DNA from: Nocardioides luteus
Lineage (GTDB): Bacteria > Actinomycetota > Actinomycetes > Propionibacteriales > Nocardioidaceae
Length of the DNA stretch: 64,000 nt
Reading direction: 5' to 3'
Assembly: GCF_015752315.1 (NCBI RefSeq)
Contig: NZ_JADOVJ010000001.1
Span: forward strand, 5,138,501 to 5,202,500
Shown: piece after piece, positions 7,677-19,622 of the stretch
Layout: every line of letters starts with the position of its first letter
Position numbering within the stretch: the stretch's first letter is position 1
The notes under the pieces: generated by a model
Seen by the model: the letters and a program-made list of their open reading frames with translations, nothing else
What the model was told of the DNA's origin: nothing
Database searches by the model: none
Position numbers and translations under genes: made by a program

Positions 7677-8492
7677 GTGACTTCCACCGAGCAGCTGAAG
7701 ACGTACGTCGACACCTGGTGGTCCTCGATCCAGGACCTCCTCGCGCTCCTGGAGGAGCTCTCCGAGTCCGACTGGGACCGGCCCACCGATCTGCCCGGCT
7801 GGGACGTCCGCGCCATCGCCTCCCACGTCGCTCACCTCGAGGGCCTGACCGCCGGTGCTCCGCGCGAGGAGGCGGAGGTCCCCGAGTCGGCCCACATCAG
7901 GTCGCCGATGGGCCAGTTCACCGAGGTCGGCGTGCTCACCCGCCGCGAGGCCGCACCGGCGAGCATCATCGACGAGATCCGCCGCTACTCCTCCGTACGC
8001 CATCAGGAGCTGCTCGCCTCCCCGCCCGATGACCCGGCGGCGCCCCCGCCCGGCGTCTTCGGTGCGATCGGGTGGAGCAACGGCAAGCTGCTCCGCAACC
8101 GGCCGCTCGACGTCTGGCTGCACGAGCAGGACATCCGCCGCGCGACCGGCCGCCCGGGCAACCTCGACACCGCCGGCGCCCTCCACACCGCCGACTACCT
8201 GCTCGAAGGCGTCGGGTTCGTGCTCGCCAAGAAGGCCGGCGCCGACCCCGGCTGCACGGTCGTGGTCGAGGCCGAGGGCCACGCTCCGTACGCCTTCACG
8301 GTCACCCGGGAGGGCAAGGGAGTCCCCGTCGTGGACCCGGTGGCCGAGCCCACCGTCACACTCTCCACCGACCGCGAGACGTACGTCCTCCTCGCCGGCG
8401 GCCGGGCCTCCGCCGACCCCGCCAAGGTGACGATCACCGGCGACACCACGCTCGGCAGCAAGATTGTCGAGAACCTCAACATCACCCCCTGA
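7677..8492 (+). CDS. Mycothiol-dependent maleylpyruvate isomerase family protein
   Basis: 271 residues. The N-terminal DinB-like four-helix bundle shows the family landmarks LPGWDVRAIASHVAHLEG and RPLDVWLHEQDIRRATG, whose His and Asp/Glu residues bind metal in characterised members. A C-terminal SCP2-like domain (about 180-271) follows. The family (TIGR03083) contains mycothiol-dependent isomerases and many uncharacterised S-transferase-like proteins, so the specific reaction is unknown. It starts at GTG 7677 and is divergent from the DUF4177-RidA unit. Presence supports a mycothiol-making actinobacterium. Confidence 0.85.
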   Translation: MTSTEQLKTYVDTWWSSIQDLLALLEELSESDWDRPTDLPGWDVRAIASHVAHLEGLTAGAPREEAEVPESAHIRSPMGQFTEVGVLTRREAAPASIIDEIRRYSSVRHQELLASPPDDPAAPPPGVFGAIGWSNGKLLRNRPLDVWLHEQDIRRATGRPGNLDTAGALHTADYLLEGVGFVLAKKAGADPGCTVVVEAEGHAPYAFTVTREGKGVPVVDPVAEPTVTLSTDRETYVLLAGGRASADPAKVTITGDTTLGSKIVENLNITP

Positions 8493-8518
8493 CGGCACGT
8501 CCCCGTTAGAGTCACCCC

Positions 8519-9535
8519 ATGAGTTCCGACTGGCCCCATGTGCAGCTGCACGTGGTGACCGGCAAGGGCGGCACGGGCAAGTCGACGGTGGCTGCGGCCC
8601 TGGCGCTCGGGCTGGCCTCCCACGGAAAGAACGTCCTGCTCTGCGAGGTCGAGGGCCGGCAGGGAGTGGCGCGGATGTTCGACGTCGACCCGCTGCCCTA
8701 TGCCGAGACCCGCATCGCGACCGGGCTGCGGATGCGCTCCCGGTCCGGCGCCGACGCCGAGCCGGGCAACGTCTACGCCCTGCACATCGCTCCTGAGGAA
8801 GCGCTCCTCGAATACCTCAAGATGTACTACAAGCTCGGCCCGGCCGGCCGCGCCCTCGACCGCTTCGGCGTCATCGAGTTCGCGACCACGATCGCGCCCG
8901 GGGTCAGGGACGTCCTCCTGACCGGCAAGCTCTTCGAGGCCGTCCAGCGCAACAGCCGCAACAAGGGCGCCCGCACCTACGACGCCGTCGTGCTCGACGC
9001 TCCCCCGACCGGCCGGATCACGACCTTCCTGAACGTGTCCGAGTCCGTTGCGGGCCTGGCCAAGGTCGGTCCGATCAAGAACCAGGCCGACACGATGATG
9101 ACGCTGTTCCGCTCCCGGCGGACCGCGGTGCATCTGGTCACCCTGCTCGAGGAGATGCCGGTCCAGGAGACCGCAGACGGCATCAGCGAGCTCCGTGCCG
9201 CCGGGCTCCCGGTCGGCGGCGTCATCGTCAACCAGGTGCGCCCTCGCGACCTCCCCGACGAGTCCCTCGCCGCCGCCCTCACCGGCTCGCTCGACGGCGA
9301 GACCATCGCCGAGGACCTCAAGCGCGCCGGCGTCGAGCCCGACCCGGCCCTGATCGCCGCGCTGACCACGGAGGCGAAGGAGTACGCCGAGCGCCGATCC
9401 CTCGAGGACGCCCAGCGTGACCTCGTCGCCGGTCTCGGTGTCCCGACCTACGAACTCAACCGGATCGCCGGCGGCATCGACATCGGCGGGCTCTACGAGC
9501 TCGCTGCCGAGCTGAAGGACCAGGGGCTCGCATGA
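8519..9535 (+). CDS. ArsA/GET3-type ATPase, first of a tandem pair
   Basis: 338 residues with the deviant Walker A GKGGTGKST at about 16-24, the A' region EVEGRQGVARMF and a DAPPTGRITTF switch II. It corresponds to Rv3679, which with Rv3680 forms a heteromeric ArsA-like ATPase in mycobacteria. The arsenite-binding cysteines of classical ArsA are not seen, so arsenic transport is unlikely; a role in protein or membrane targeting is inferred from the family. Stop and next start overlap (ATGA at 9532-9535). Confidence 0.9.
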   Translation: MSSDWPHVQLHVVTGKGGTGKSTVAAALALGLASHGKNVLLCEVEGRQGVARMFDVDPLPYAETRIATGLRMRSRSGADAEPGNVYALHIAPEEALLEYLKMYYKLGPAGRALDRFGVIEFATTIAPGVRDVLLTGKLFEAVQRNSRNKGARTYDAVVLDAPPTGRITTFLNVSESVAGLAKVGPIKNQADTMMTLFRSRRTAVHLVTLLEEMPVQETADGISELRAAGLPVGGVIVNQVRPRDLPDESLAAALTGSLDGETIAEDLKRAGVEPDPALIAALTTEAKEYAERRSLEDAQRDLVAGLGVPTYELNRIAGGIDIGGLYELAAELKDQGLA

Positions 9536-10698
9536 CGTCTCACCCACGCGTCGGCCCGCTGGCCGCCCACGCCGACCACACCCGGACCCTCGAGGTCGAC
9601 CGGCTGCTCGACGATCGCAACACCCACATCATCGTCTGCTGCGGCAGCGGCGGTGTCGGCAAGACGACCACGTCGGCCGCACTCGCCCTGCGGGCGGCCG
9701 AGCGCGGCCGCAAGGTGGTCGTGCTGACGATCGACCCCGCCCGGCGCCTCGCCCAGTCGATGGGCATCGCCCAGCTCGACAACACCCCGCGCCCCGTACC
9801 CGGGGTCGGACCGGGCCGGCTCGACGCGATGATGCTCGACATGAAGCGCACCTTCGACGAGGTGGTCGAGTCCCAGGCCAGCCCCGAGAAGGCCCAGCAG
9901 ATCCTCAACAACCAGTTCTACATCGCGCTGAGCTCCAGCTTCGCGGGCACGCAGGAATACATGGCGATGGAGAAGCTCGGCCAGCTCTACCGCGACTCGT
10001 TCGCCCACAACGGCGGCAACGGCGACTACGACCTGATCGTCGTCGACACGCCCCCGAGCCGGAGCGCCCTCGACTTCCTCGACGCACCCGAACGCCTCTC
10101 CAGCTTCCTCGACGGCCGGTTCCTGCGCCTGATGCTGGCGCCGGCGAAGGGACCGGTCCGGCTGATGTCGGCCGGGATCAGCATCGTGACCAACGCGCTC
10201 AAGAAGGTGCTCGGCGGGCAGATGCTCACCGACCTGCAGACCTTCGTCACCGCGCTCGACACCGTCTTCGGTGGCTTCCGGCAACGAGCACAGGAGACGT
10301 ACGCACTGCTCCAGGCCGACGAGACCGCCTTCCTCGTCATCGCGGCGCCTGAGCCCGACGCACTGCGCGAGGCCGCCTACTTCGTCGAGCGGCTCTCCGG
10401 TGACCGGATGCCGCTCCAGGGGCTGGTCGTCAACCGGGCCACCCTGCCCGACGAGGCCTCGCTCACCGCCGCCGCGGCCGGTGCCGCCTCGGAGCGTCTC
10501 CCCGACGCACCGCTCACCGCCGGCCTGCTGCGGCTCCACGCCGACCGCGCCCTGCTGGTCGAGCGTCAGGACCAGCTGCGCGAGCGCTTCGCCGTCGCCC
10601 ACCCGCACGTGCCGACCGCCGTGGTGCCGGCGCTGCCCGGTGACGTACACGATCTCGACGGGCTCCGCGAGATCGGCCGGTTGCTGGCCCAGGGCTGA
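9532..10698 (+). CDS. ArsA/GET3-type ATPase, second of a tandem pair
   Basis: 388 residues. Walker A GSGGVGKTTTSAA at about 39-51, LTIDPARRLAQSMG after the first strand, and VVDTPPSRSALDFLDAP as switch II. It corresponds to Rv3680. The 4-bp overlap with the preceding ATPase indicates coupled, probably equimolar synthesis of two subunits of one complex. No ArsA metal-binding cysteine cluster is visible. The gene ends at a strong hairpin shared with the convergent whiB gene. Confidence 0.9.
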   Translation: MTSHPRVGPLAAHADHTRTLEVDRLLDDRNTHIIVCCGSGGVGKTTTSAALALRAAERGRKVVVLTIDPARRLAQSMGIAQLDNTPRPVPGVGPGRLDAMMLDMKRTFDEVVESQASPEKAQQILNNQFYIALSSSFAGTQEYMAMEKLGQLYRDSFAHNGGNGDYDLIVVDTPPSRSALDFLDAPERLSSFLDGRFLRLMLAPAKGPVRLMSAGISIVTNALKKVLGGQMLTDLQTFVTALDTVFGGFRQRAQETYALLQADETAFLVIAAPEPDALREAAYFVERLSGDRMPLQGLVVNRATLPDEASLTAAAAGAASERLPDAPLTAGLLRLHADRALLVERQDQLRERFAVAHPHVPTAVVPALPGDVHDLDGLREIGRLLAQG

Positions 10699-10716
10699 GC
10701 ACCTGGAAAAAGGGTC

Positions 10717-10749
10717 GAGCCAGGACGTACGTCACGTACGTCCTGGCTC
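10717..10749. terminator. Bidirectional hairpin between the ArsA operon and whiB
   Basis: Perfect 15-bp stem, arms 10717-10731 and 10735-10749, loop TCA. On the minus strand it is followed after a few bases by TTTTT (rc of 10707-10711), favouring termination of the whiB transcript; the ArsA side lacks a clear U-tract. Confidence 0.75.
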
Positions 10750-10792
10750 AGACCAAGATCTTCAGCGATCCACTCGAGTAGGGGACGAGTGA

Positions 10793-11068
10793 TCACTCCA
10801 CCGAGGCACGGGTGCGTGCGGCCTCGAGCACGGCACGCCACGAGGCGTTGGGGCTGCGGCGGAGCAGCGCGCGACGCTCGCGCTCGGTCATGCCGCCCCA
10901 GACACCCCACTCGATCTGGTTGTCGAGCGCCTCGGCCAGGCACTCGGTGCGGACCGCGCAGCCGGAGCAGACCAGCTTGGCCTTGTTCTGCTCGGCGCCA
11001 CGTACGAAGAGCTCGTCGGGCTCGTTCTCACGACAAGCGGCCTGTAGCGACCATTCATCAACCCACAT
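10793..11068 (-). CDS. WhiB-family iron-sulfur transcription regulator (WhiB4/WblA type)
   Basis: 91 residues with four cluster cysteines C12, C34, C37 and C43 (C-X21-C-X2-C-X5-C) and the GVWGG turn at 55-59, followed by a basic C-terminal tail. WhiB proteins bind an O2/NO-sensitive 4Fe-4S cluster and act with the primary sigma factor. Its place between the ArsA pair and the PonA2-type PBP is that of mycobacterial whiB4 and Streptomyces wblA, so orthology is likely by synteny. It is divergent from the PBP gene across 218 bp (11069-11286) in which I see no further gene. Confidence 0.93.
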   Translation of the reverse strand: MWVDEWSLQAACRENEPDELFVRGAEQNKAKLVCSGCAVRTECLAEALDNQIEWGVWGGMTERERRALLRRSPNASWRAVLEAARTRASVE

Positions 11069-11286
11069 TGTGTGCCATCCCTTCGTCGGAGCGCATCGCC
11101 CTCCCCAGTTGACGGCGTGGGCGCCCGTGCGGACTAAAGGTTAAGGACCCTGACCTGTCGAGTGACACACCCTTCTTACCCAAAGTACGTAGTCCGAAAT
11201 GACTAGTAGGGGCCTCGGGACCCCTTTGTGGCCTCCCTGTCCGGCCCCGGTTGCGAATCATGTGCTATTAGCCGCGATCACCTACG

Positions 11287-13731
11287 ATGACGAGCATGTC
11301 CTCGCCGTCGCTGCGCCCGCAGACCGTGCTCAAGCATCTCGCCGTCATGTGTGGAGTGGCAGCCGTCCTCGGGGTCGTCGCCGCAGGTCTGGCCATCCCC
11401 TTCGCCGGGGTGGCCGGGATCGCGGCCAAGGAGACGGCCGAGAAGATGGACTCGCTGCCGAAGGCCTTCGAGGTCGACGACATGTCCCAGACGACCAAGA
11501 TCGTCGACCGCAAGGGCAACCTGATCACGACGCTCTACGACCAGAACCGCGTCTACCGCCCGCTCGACCAGATCTCGTCCAACATGACGAAGGCGCTCCT
11601 GGCGATCGAGGACTACCGCTTCTACCAACACGGCGCGATGGACCTCAAGGGCACGCTGCGCGCGCTGATCACCAACCAGGCCAGCGACTCGGTCCAGGGT
11701 GGCTCCTCGATCACCCAGCAGCTGGTGAAGACGACGCTGGTCTACTCCGCGAAGACCGAGGCCGAGCGCAAGGCGGCCATCGAGAAGTCGACCGCCCGCA
11801 AGATCCGCGAGCTGCGCTACGCGATCGCGCTGGAGGAGCAGCACTCGAAGGACTGGATCCTGGAGCGCTACCTCAACGCGGCCTACTTCGGTGACGGCGC
11901 CTACGGCGTCCAGGCGGCCGCGAAGCACTACTTCAACGTCAACGCCTCCGAGCTCAACTGGCAGCAGTCGGCGATGCTGGCCGGGATGGTGAAGAACCCC
12001 ACCGGCTACGACCCGACCAACTACCCCGACGCCACCATCGCCCGCCGCAACGTCGTCATCGACCGGATGGCCGCGCTCAAGGTCGTCTCCCGTCCCGAGG
12101 CGGAGAAGCTGAAGGACGCCGGCCTCGGCCTCAACGTGCAGAAGCAGCGCAACGGCTGCCTCGGCTCGTCCGCGGAGTTCTTCTGCGACTACGTTCTCAA
12201 CTGGCTGGTCAAGGATCCCTCCTTCGGCGAGACGGAGGCCGACCGACTGGCGCTGATCAGGTCCAGCGGCCTGACCATCAAGACCACGTTGGACCAGCGT
12301 TTCCAGGACGCGGCTCAGGCCTCGGTCGAAGACCACGTCAACGCCACGGACGACGCGATCGGCGCGCTTGCCATGGTCGAGCCCGGCACCGGCCGGGTGC
12401 GAGGGCTCGCCCAATCGCGGCCGATGGGCGACAAGCGGAAGAAGGGCCAGTCGTACCTCAACTACATGGTCCCGACCCAGTACGGTGACTCGGCCGGATT
12501 CCAGGCCGGATCCACCTTCAAACCGTTCGTCCTGACTGCCGCGATCGAGCAGGGCTTTCCGCTCAAGCAGAAGATCAACTCCCCTGAACAGCTGACGCTC
12601 GACCAGTCGTCGTTCGCGCCTTGCCCTGGCGACGGCAAGTTCAACGGCCCGTGGCCCGTCAGGAACTCGACGACCTCAGGGATGAAGGACGCCTACACCG
12701 GCACTCGTGAGTCGGTGAACACCTTCTACGCCCAGCTCACTCAGATCACTGGATTCTGTGCCCCCTACAAGATGGCCCAGAAGATGGGCGTTCAGCTCGA
12801 CGCCCCCTTCGGGCGCGACAAGGAGACCGGAGCGGCTTGCAAGTCCGCCCAGACCGGCTGCACCAACGGTGAGCGAGTGCCGTCCTTCGCTCTCGGCGTC
12901 ACGAGCGTGAGCCCCCTCGAGATGGCAGAGGCGTACGCAACCTTCGGCGCTCGCGGCAAGCACTGCGACTCGGTCCCGGTGAACGAGATCCTCGACGCCA
13001 ACGACAAGGTGATCAAGACCTACAAGCCAACCTGCAAGCAGGTCATGGCCCAGGGCACCGCCGATGCTGTCAACGACATCCTTCGCGGTCTCATCGAAGG
13101 CGGCTTCGCAAGCAACCAGGCACTCTCGGTGCCGGCCGCCGGCAAGACCGGAACCATCAACAGCAACATGGCCGTCTGGTTCATGGGTTACACCCCGAAG
13201 CTGGCCACCGCCGCGATGGTCGCCGGCGCTAATTACGACGGCACGTGGAAGACCCTCAACGGCCAGTACGTCGGCGGGTCCTACATCGGCGAGGCCTCCG
13301 GCTCAGCCGTCGCGGCGCCGATGTGGGGCGACGCGATGAAGGTCATCGACAAGTACCTCAAGTGGGTGGACTTCCACGAAGTCGACCCGAAGGTGATCGC
13401 GGGTAACACGGTCGACGTCCCGTGGGTCGGTGGCATGACCGTCGAGAAGGCCACGAAGGTTCTGCGAGGCGCCGGTTTCCAGGTCCAGGTGGGCCCGGAG
13501 GCTTACTCGGAGTACGACCGCGGCCTGGTGGCCTTCACCACCCCGTCGGGCGACGCTGCCAAGGGGTCGCCGATCACGATCTACACCTCGCTGGGCCCGG
13601 AGCCGAAGCCCGAGCCGAAGAAGAAGAAAAAGCAGCCCGAGGAGTCGACGCCCCCGGAGGACGACGCCAAGCCGAAGCCGAGAGCCGATCCGAACGAGCC
13701 CGACTTCGGCTGGGAGTGGCCGACCGGCTGA
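11287..13731 (+). CDS. Class A penicillin-binding protein with PASTA domain (PonA2 type)
   Basis: Bifunctional peptidoglycan glycosyltransferase/transpeptidase of 814 residues, anchored by one N-terminal TM (about 18-45). The GT51 domain has the catalytic Glu at about 108 in IEDYRFYQHG and GGSSITQQLVK. The transpeptidase has Ser at about 409 (STFK), SVN at about 476 and KTGT at about 620. One PASTA domain (about 700-770) and a Lys/Pro/Glu-rich tail follow. This matches mycobacterial PonA2 (Rv3682), used in stress and dormancy. ATG 11287 or the internal ATG 11296 are both possible starts. The gene ends before a 16-bp hairpin. Confidence 0.94.
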   Translation: MTSMSSPSLRPQTVLKHLAVMCGVAAVLGVVAAGLAIPFAGVAGIAAKETAEKMDSLPKAFEVDDMSQTTKIVDRKGNLITTLYDQNRVYRPLDQISSNMTKALLAIEDYRFYQHGAMDLKGTLRALITNQASDSVQGGSSITQQLVKTTLVYSAKTEAERKAAIEKSTARKIRELRYAIALEEQHSKDWILERYLNAAYFGDGAYGVQAAAKHYFNVNASELNWQQSAMLAGMVKNPTGYDPTNYPDATIARRNVVIDRMAALKVVSRPEAEKLKDAGLGLNVQKQRNGCLGSSAEFFCDYVLNWLVKDPSFGETEADRLALIRSSGLTIKTTLDQRFQDAAQASVEDHVNATDDAIGALAMVEPGTGRVRGLAQSRPMGDKRKKGQSYLNYMVPTQYGDSAGFQAGSTFKPFVLTAAIEQGFPLKQKINSPEQLTLDQSSFAPCPGDGKFNGPWPVRNSTTSGMKDAYTGTRESVNTFYAQLTQITGFCAPYKMAQKMGVQLDAPFGRDKETGAACKSAQTGCTNGERVPSFALGVTSVSPLEMAEAYATFGARGKHCDSVPVNEILDANDKVIKTYKPTCKQVMAQGTADAVNDILRGLIEGGFASNQALSVPAAGKTGTINSNMAVWFMGYTPKLATAAMVAGANYDGTWKTLNGQYVGGSYIGEASGSAVAAPMWGDAMKVIDKYLKWVDFHEVDPKVIAGNTVDVPWVGGMTVEKATKVLRGAGFQVQVGPEAYSEYDRGLVAFTTPSGDAAKGSPITIYTSLGPEPKPEPKKKKKQPEESTPPEDDAKPKPRADPNEPDFGWEWPTG

Positions 13732-13749
13732 CGCCTGGCCCTGACGACG

Positions 13750-13784
13750 AGCGTGGCCCCCACCGATCCGGTGGGGGCCACGCT
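13750..13784. terminator. Bidirectional terminator between PBP and YqeY genes
   Basis: Perfect 16-bp stem, arms 13750-13765 and 13769-13784, loop ATC, lying between two convergent genes. No long U-tract on either side. Confidence 0.8.
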
Positions 13785-13800
13785 TCGTTCGGTGCTGCCG

Positions 13801-14259
13801 TCAGGCGAGCTGCTTGCGCACCTCAGCGGCCACGGCGCCGCCATCGGCCTTGCCCTTGGTCTGCGGGGTCAGGATGCCCATCACCTTGCCCATCGCGCGC
13901 ATCCCCTCCTCGGCGGCACCGGTCTGGGCGATGGCCTTGCTGACCAGGTCGGAAATCTCCTCGGCGCTCAGCTGAGCGGGCAGATACTCCGTGATCACCG
14001 CCGCCTCCCCGGTCTCCTTCTCGGCCTGCTCGGTGCGGCCGCCCTCGGCGAAGGCGGTGGCCGCCTCGCGGCGCTTCTTGGCCTCACGGGTGAGGATCGT
14101 GATGATCTCGTCGTCGGTGAGCTCCTTGGCCTCCTTACCGGCGACCTCGGCCTCGCTGATCGCGGCCATGACCATCCGCAGCGTGCCGGCACGGTCCTTG
14201 TCCCGAGCCTTCATCGCGGAGGTCAGGTCGGTGCGAAGTCGGTCCTTCAAAGAGCTCAT
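13801..14259 (-). CDS. GatB/YqeY domain protein
   Basis: 152 residues, all helical, beginning MSSLKDRLRTDLTSAMKARD and carrying the family blocks LRMVMAAISEAE, EAAVITEYLPAQLS and MGKVMGILTPQTKGKADG. The domain resembles the tRNA-binding tail of GatB, but the free-standing protein has no settled function. ATG at 14259 fits the usual N terminus; ATG at 14268 would add three residues. Convergent with the PBP gene and divergent from the metallophosphoesterase gene. Confidence 0.88.
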   Translation of the reverse strand: MSSLKDRLRTDLTSAMKARDKDRAGTLRMVMAAISEAEVAGKEAKELTDDEIITILTREAKKRREAATAFAEGGRTEQAEKETGEAAVITEYLPAQLSAEEISDLVSKAIAQTGAAEEGMRAMGKVMGILTPQTKGKADGGAVAAEVRKQLA

Positions 14260-14285
14260 GGGACCCATTGTGGCAGGGTTGAGCC

Positions 14286-15206
14286 ATGCGGCTCGCCTCA
14301 GTAATCGGCGCAACCCTCGCCACCGGGCTCGCCACCGGCGCGGCCCTGACGACGTACGCCCTGTGGGAGGCCCGTCAGTACACGCTGCGCGAGGTGACGC
14401 TGCCCGTGCTTCCGGAGGGCGCGGACCCGCTGCGGGTGCTGCACCTCTCCGACATGCACGTGGTCCCCTCGCAGCACAAGAAGCTCGACTGGATCGCCTC
14501 GCTGGCCGCGTTGAAGCCGGACCTGGTCGTCGACACCGGCGACAACCTCGCCCACCAGCGGGCGGTGCCGGCGATCGTCAACGCCCTCGGCACGCTGCTC
14601 GACGTGCCCGGGGTCTTCGTGCACGGGTCCAACGACTACTACGAGCCGCGGATGCGCAACCCGTTCGGCTACCTGCTGCCGGACAACGGCAAGCGGCGTA
14701 CGAACGTGCCGGAGCTGCCCTGGCGCGACCTGTCCGCGTCCTTCACCAAGTCGGGCTGGCTCGATCTGACCAACACGCGCTCGTCGCTGACGGTCAACGG
14801 CATCGAGTTCGCCTTCGCCGGCGTCGACGACCCACACCTGGGACTCGACAACCTGCCCGCGGTCGCCGGGCCGGCGGACGCCGCTGCGGACGTACGCCTC
14901 GGGGTCGCGCACGCGCCTTATCTGCGGGTCCTGGACCAGTTCACCGCCGACGGCTACGACGCGATTCTGGCCGGTCACACCCACGGTGGTCAGGTCTGCC
15001 TGCCCGGCGGGCGGGCGCTGGCCACCAACTGCGACATCGACCCCGCCCGGGCGCGCGGCCTGCACACCCACACCCATGCCGGAAGGCAGGCCTGGCTGCA
15101 CGTCTCGGCCGGCCTCGGCACCTCTCCCTACACCCGGATCCGCATCGCCTGCCGCCCCGAGGCCACCCTGCTGACGCTGACTCCGCGTGGTGCGTCTCGA
15201 CGGTAG
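14286..15206 (+). CDS. Membrane-anchored calcineurin-like metallophosphoesterase
   Basis: 306 residues. One N-terminal TM (about 3-25) is followed by a metallophosphoesterase domain with the metal motifs HLSDMH, VDTGDN, HGSNDYY (the GNHD-equivalent, with the SND variant) and AGHTHGGQ. It corresponds to Rv3683, the last gene of the conserved block. Probably an exported or membrane-facing phosphoesterase; the substrate is unknown. Confidence 0.88.
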   Translation: MRLASVIGATLATGLATGAALTTYALWEARQYTLREVTLPVLPEGADPLRVLHLSDMHVVPSQHKKLDWIASLAALKPDLVVDTGDNLAHQRAVPAIVNALGTLLDVPGVFVHGSNDYYEPRMRNPFGYLLPDNGKRRTNVPELPWRDLSASFTKSGWLDLTNTRSSLTVNGIEFAFAGVDDPHLGLDNLPAVAGPADAAADVRLGVAHAPYLRVLDQFTADGYDAILAGHTHGGQVCLPGGRALATNCDIDPARARGLHTHTHAGRQAWLHVSAGLGTSPYTRIRIACRPEATLLTLTPRGASRR

Positions 15207-15278
15207 GGCTCGATTACGAGTCGGAGCAGTCTCTGGGCTATGCTCATTTCTCGTTGGACCGTTGATCGGTGCAGCATT

Positions 15279-15352
15279 CGGGTTGTAGCGCAGCTTGGTA
15301 GCGCACCTCGTTCGGGACGAGGGGGCCGCAGGTTCAAATCCTGTCAACCCGA
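15279..15352 (+). tRNA. tRNA-Pro(CGG)
   Basis: Cloverleaf: acceptor stem CGGGTTG/CAACCCG (15279-15285 with 15345-15351), D arm with AGCTTGGTAGC, anticodon stem CCTCG/CGAGG enclosing TTCGGGA, giving anticodon CGG for proline, and T arm with GGTTCAAATCC. Discriminator A at 15352; CCA is not encoded. A GNRA-loop hairpin follows directly. Confidence 0.95.
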
Positions 15353-15361
15353 CATCGAGTT

Positions 15362-15395
15362 CAGGCTCGGAGATCGCAAGATCTCCGAGCCTGAG
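15362..15395 (+). terminator. Terminator hairpin after tRNA-Pro
   Basis: Perfect 15-bp stem, arms 15362-15376 and 15381-15395, closed by a GCAA tetraloop, ten bases after the tRNA. The next gene starts at 15424. Confidence 0.75.
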
Positions 15396-15423
15396 TTCAT
15401 TTCCCGCCGGTAGTGTCGACGCC

Positions 15424-15882
15424 ATGAGCTTCGACACTCGCAACGGCACCCGCGGCGCCAGGCAGCCCACCGCCAACCCCCTCCTGAAGCTGGGCAACAA
15501 GCTGATGATGCGCCGGGCCCGCAAGAGCGACTCCACGACGGCCGGGATGCGCCTGCTCGTGCTCACGACGATCGGCAAGAAGAGCGGCGAACCCCGTTCG
15601 TCGCCGCTGGCCTGGTTCCCCGGCGATGACGGCTCCTGGCTGATCGTCGCCTCCGCCGGCGGCGCGGCGAAGAACCCAGCGTGGTACTACAACCTCGCGG
15701 CCAACCCCGACCGCGTCACGATCGAGCTGGGCGGCGAGACCATCCCGGTGGTCGCCGAGCAGCTCCACGGTGAGGAGCGGGCGCAGGCCTGGGCGACGAT
15801 CGTCGCGTCGGCTGCCAACTTCGGGAGCTACGAGAAGAAGACCGATCGCGAGATCCCGGTCATCCGTCTGACCCGCGCCTGA
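15424..15882 (+). CDS. Deazaflavin (F420)-dependent nitroreductase family protein
   Basis: 152 residues of the split-barrel FDOR family. Landmarks are LLVLTTIGKKSGEPRSSPL, the strand with WLIVASAGGAAKNPAWYYNLAANP and the C-terminal REIPVIRLTR. Relatives such as Ddn bind F420H2 and reduce various substrates; others are uncharacterised. ATG 15424 is the start by family alignment; the upstream in-frame extension runs through the tRNA-Pro and is excluded. The gene stands alone between the tRNA terminator and the next membrane protein. Confidence 0.88.
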   Translation: MSFDTRNGTRGARQPTANPLLKLGNKLMMRRARKSDSTTAGMRLLVLTTIGKKSGEPRSSPLAWFPGDDGSWLIVASAGGAAKNPAWYYNLAANPDRVTIELGGETIPVVAEQLHGEERAQAWATIVASAANFGSYEKKTDREIPVIRLTRA

Positions 15883-15919
15883 GTTCAAATGTGACGCGCG
15901 GCATGCGAAACTGCCCCTC

Positions 15920-16633
15920 ATGAGCAACGACCCCGCCGACAAGCTCGCCGCGCCGTCGTTCGGCTTCAAGAAGAAGCGCGGGGGCACGAAGCCGACAAGC
16001 ACCAAGCCGGAGAAGGCTCCCGCCGAGAAGACTCAGGTGCTGGAGACGGCGCCACCCGTCGTCGCTCCCGAGCCGCCTGCGGAGAAGTCCGCGGCGAAGC
16101 CTGCACCGAAACCTGCGAAGAAGCCTGCGCCGAAGCCTGCGCCCAAGCAGAAGGCCGAGAAGCCGGCCAAGCCCGCGAAGGAGCCGAAGGCACCCAAGGC
16201 TCCGCGAGAGCCGAAGGCCCCGAGGCAGCCGATGGACGCGATCCAGCGGCGCATCAACCTCGGCACCCCGTCGGGCTTGTCCGCGGCGGTCATGATCGGC
16301 GCCATCGTCGGCGCGGTCATGGCTCTGGCCGTCTGGTTCAGCGGCATGGTGAGCCAGTGGACGCGTGGCACCTCGTCGCTCGGCGACACCGGCGCGGTCG
16401 TCCTCATCGCCGTCTTCGTGCTCGCGGTCCTCGTCGGCGGCTACCTCCTCCGCCTGGCCAGCGCCCGCTCCCCCTTCACGATCAGCTTCCTCGGCTCGGC
16501 CCTTGTCGCCGTACTCTCGATGCTGTTCCTCACCGAGGTCTTCAACCACGCCTGGGGCGTGATCATCGTGGTGATCCTCACCGCCGCCGCGTATGCCCTC
16601 GCCTACTGGGTGACGACCAACTACATCGACTGA
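15920..16633 (+). CDS. Membrane protein with Lys/Pro/Ala-rich cytosolic N terminus
   Basis: 237 residues of unknown function. The first 105 or so are a low-complexity Lys-Pro-Ala stretch (repeated KPAPKPAKKP-type units) including PKAPKAPREPKAPRQP, followed by four predicted TM helices (about 119-140, 155-178, 188-207, 212-232). The basic disordered tail could bind nucleic acid or acidic lipid, but that is only a guess. ATG 15920 begins MSNDPADKLAAPSFGFKKK. It converges on asd across a strong hairpin. Confidence 0.75.
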   Translation: MSNDPADKLAAPSFGFKKKRGGTKPTSTKPEKAPAEKTQVLETAPPVVAPEPPAEKSAAKPAPKPAKKPAPKPAPKQKAEKPAKPAKEPKAPKAPREPKAPRQPMDAIQRRINLGTPSGLSAAVMIGAIVGAVMALAVWFSGMVSQWTRGTSSLGDTGAVVLIAVFVLAVLVGGYLLRLASARSPFTISFLGSALVAVLSMLFLTEVFNHAWGVIIVVILTAAAYALAYWVTTNYID

Positions 16634-16678
16634 CCACCCAGGCCGAGGCGTCACCTACGTCGGCCGAAGCGTCAACGC

Positions 16679-16718
16679 CGTCGGCCGAGGTGGCACCGTG
16701 GTGCCACCTCGGCCGACG
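16679..16718. terminator. 18-bp bidirectional terminator before asd
   Basis: Perfect 18-bp inverted repeat, arms 16679-16696 and 16701-16718, loop CGTG, between convergent genes. The arm core CGGCCGA also occurs as loose direct copies just upstream (16649-16687). Confidence 0.8.
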
Positions 16719-16732
16719 TGGGTGACGTCTCG

Positions 16733-19611
<2,879 letters not shown>

Positions 19612-19622
19612 GTCGCAGAAGT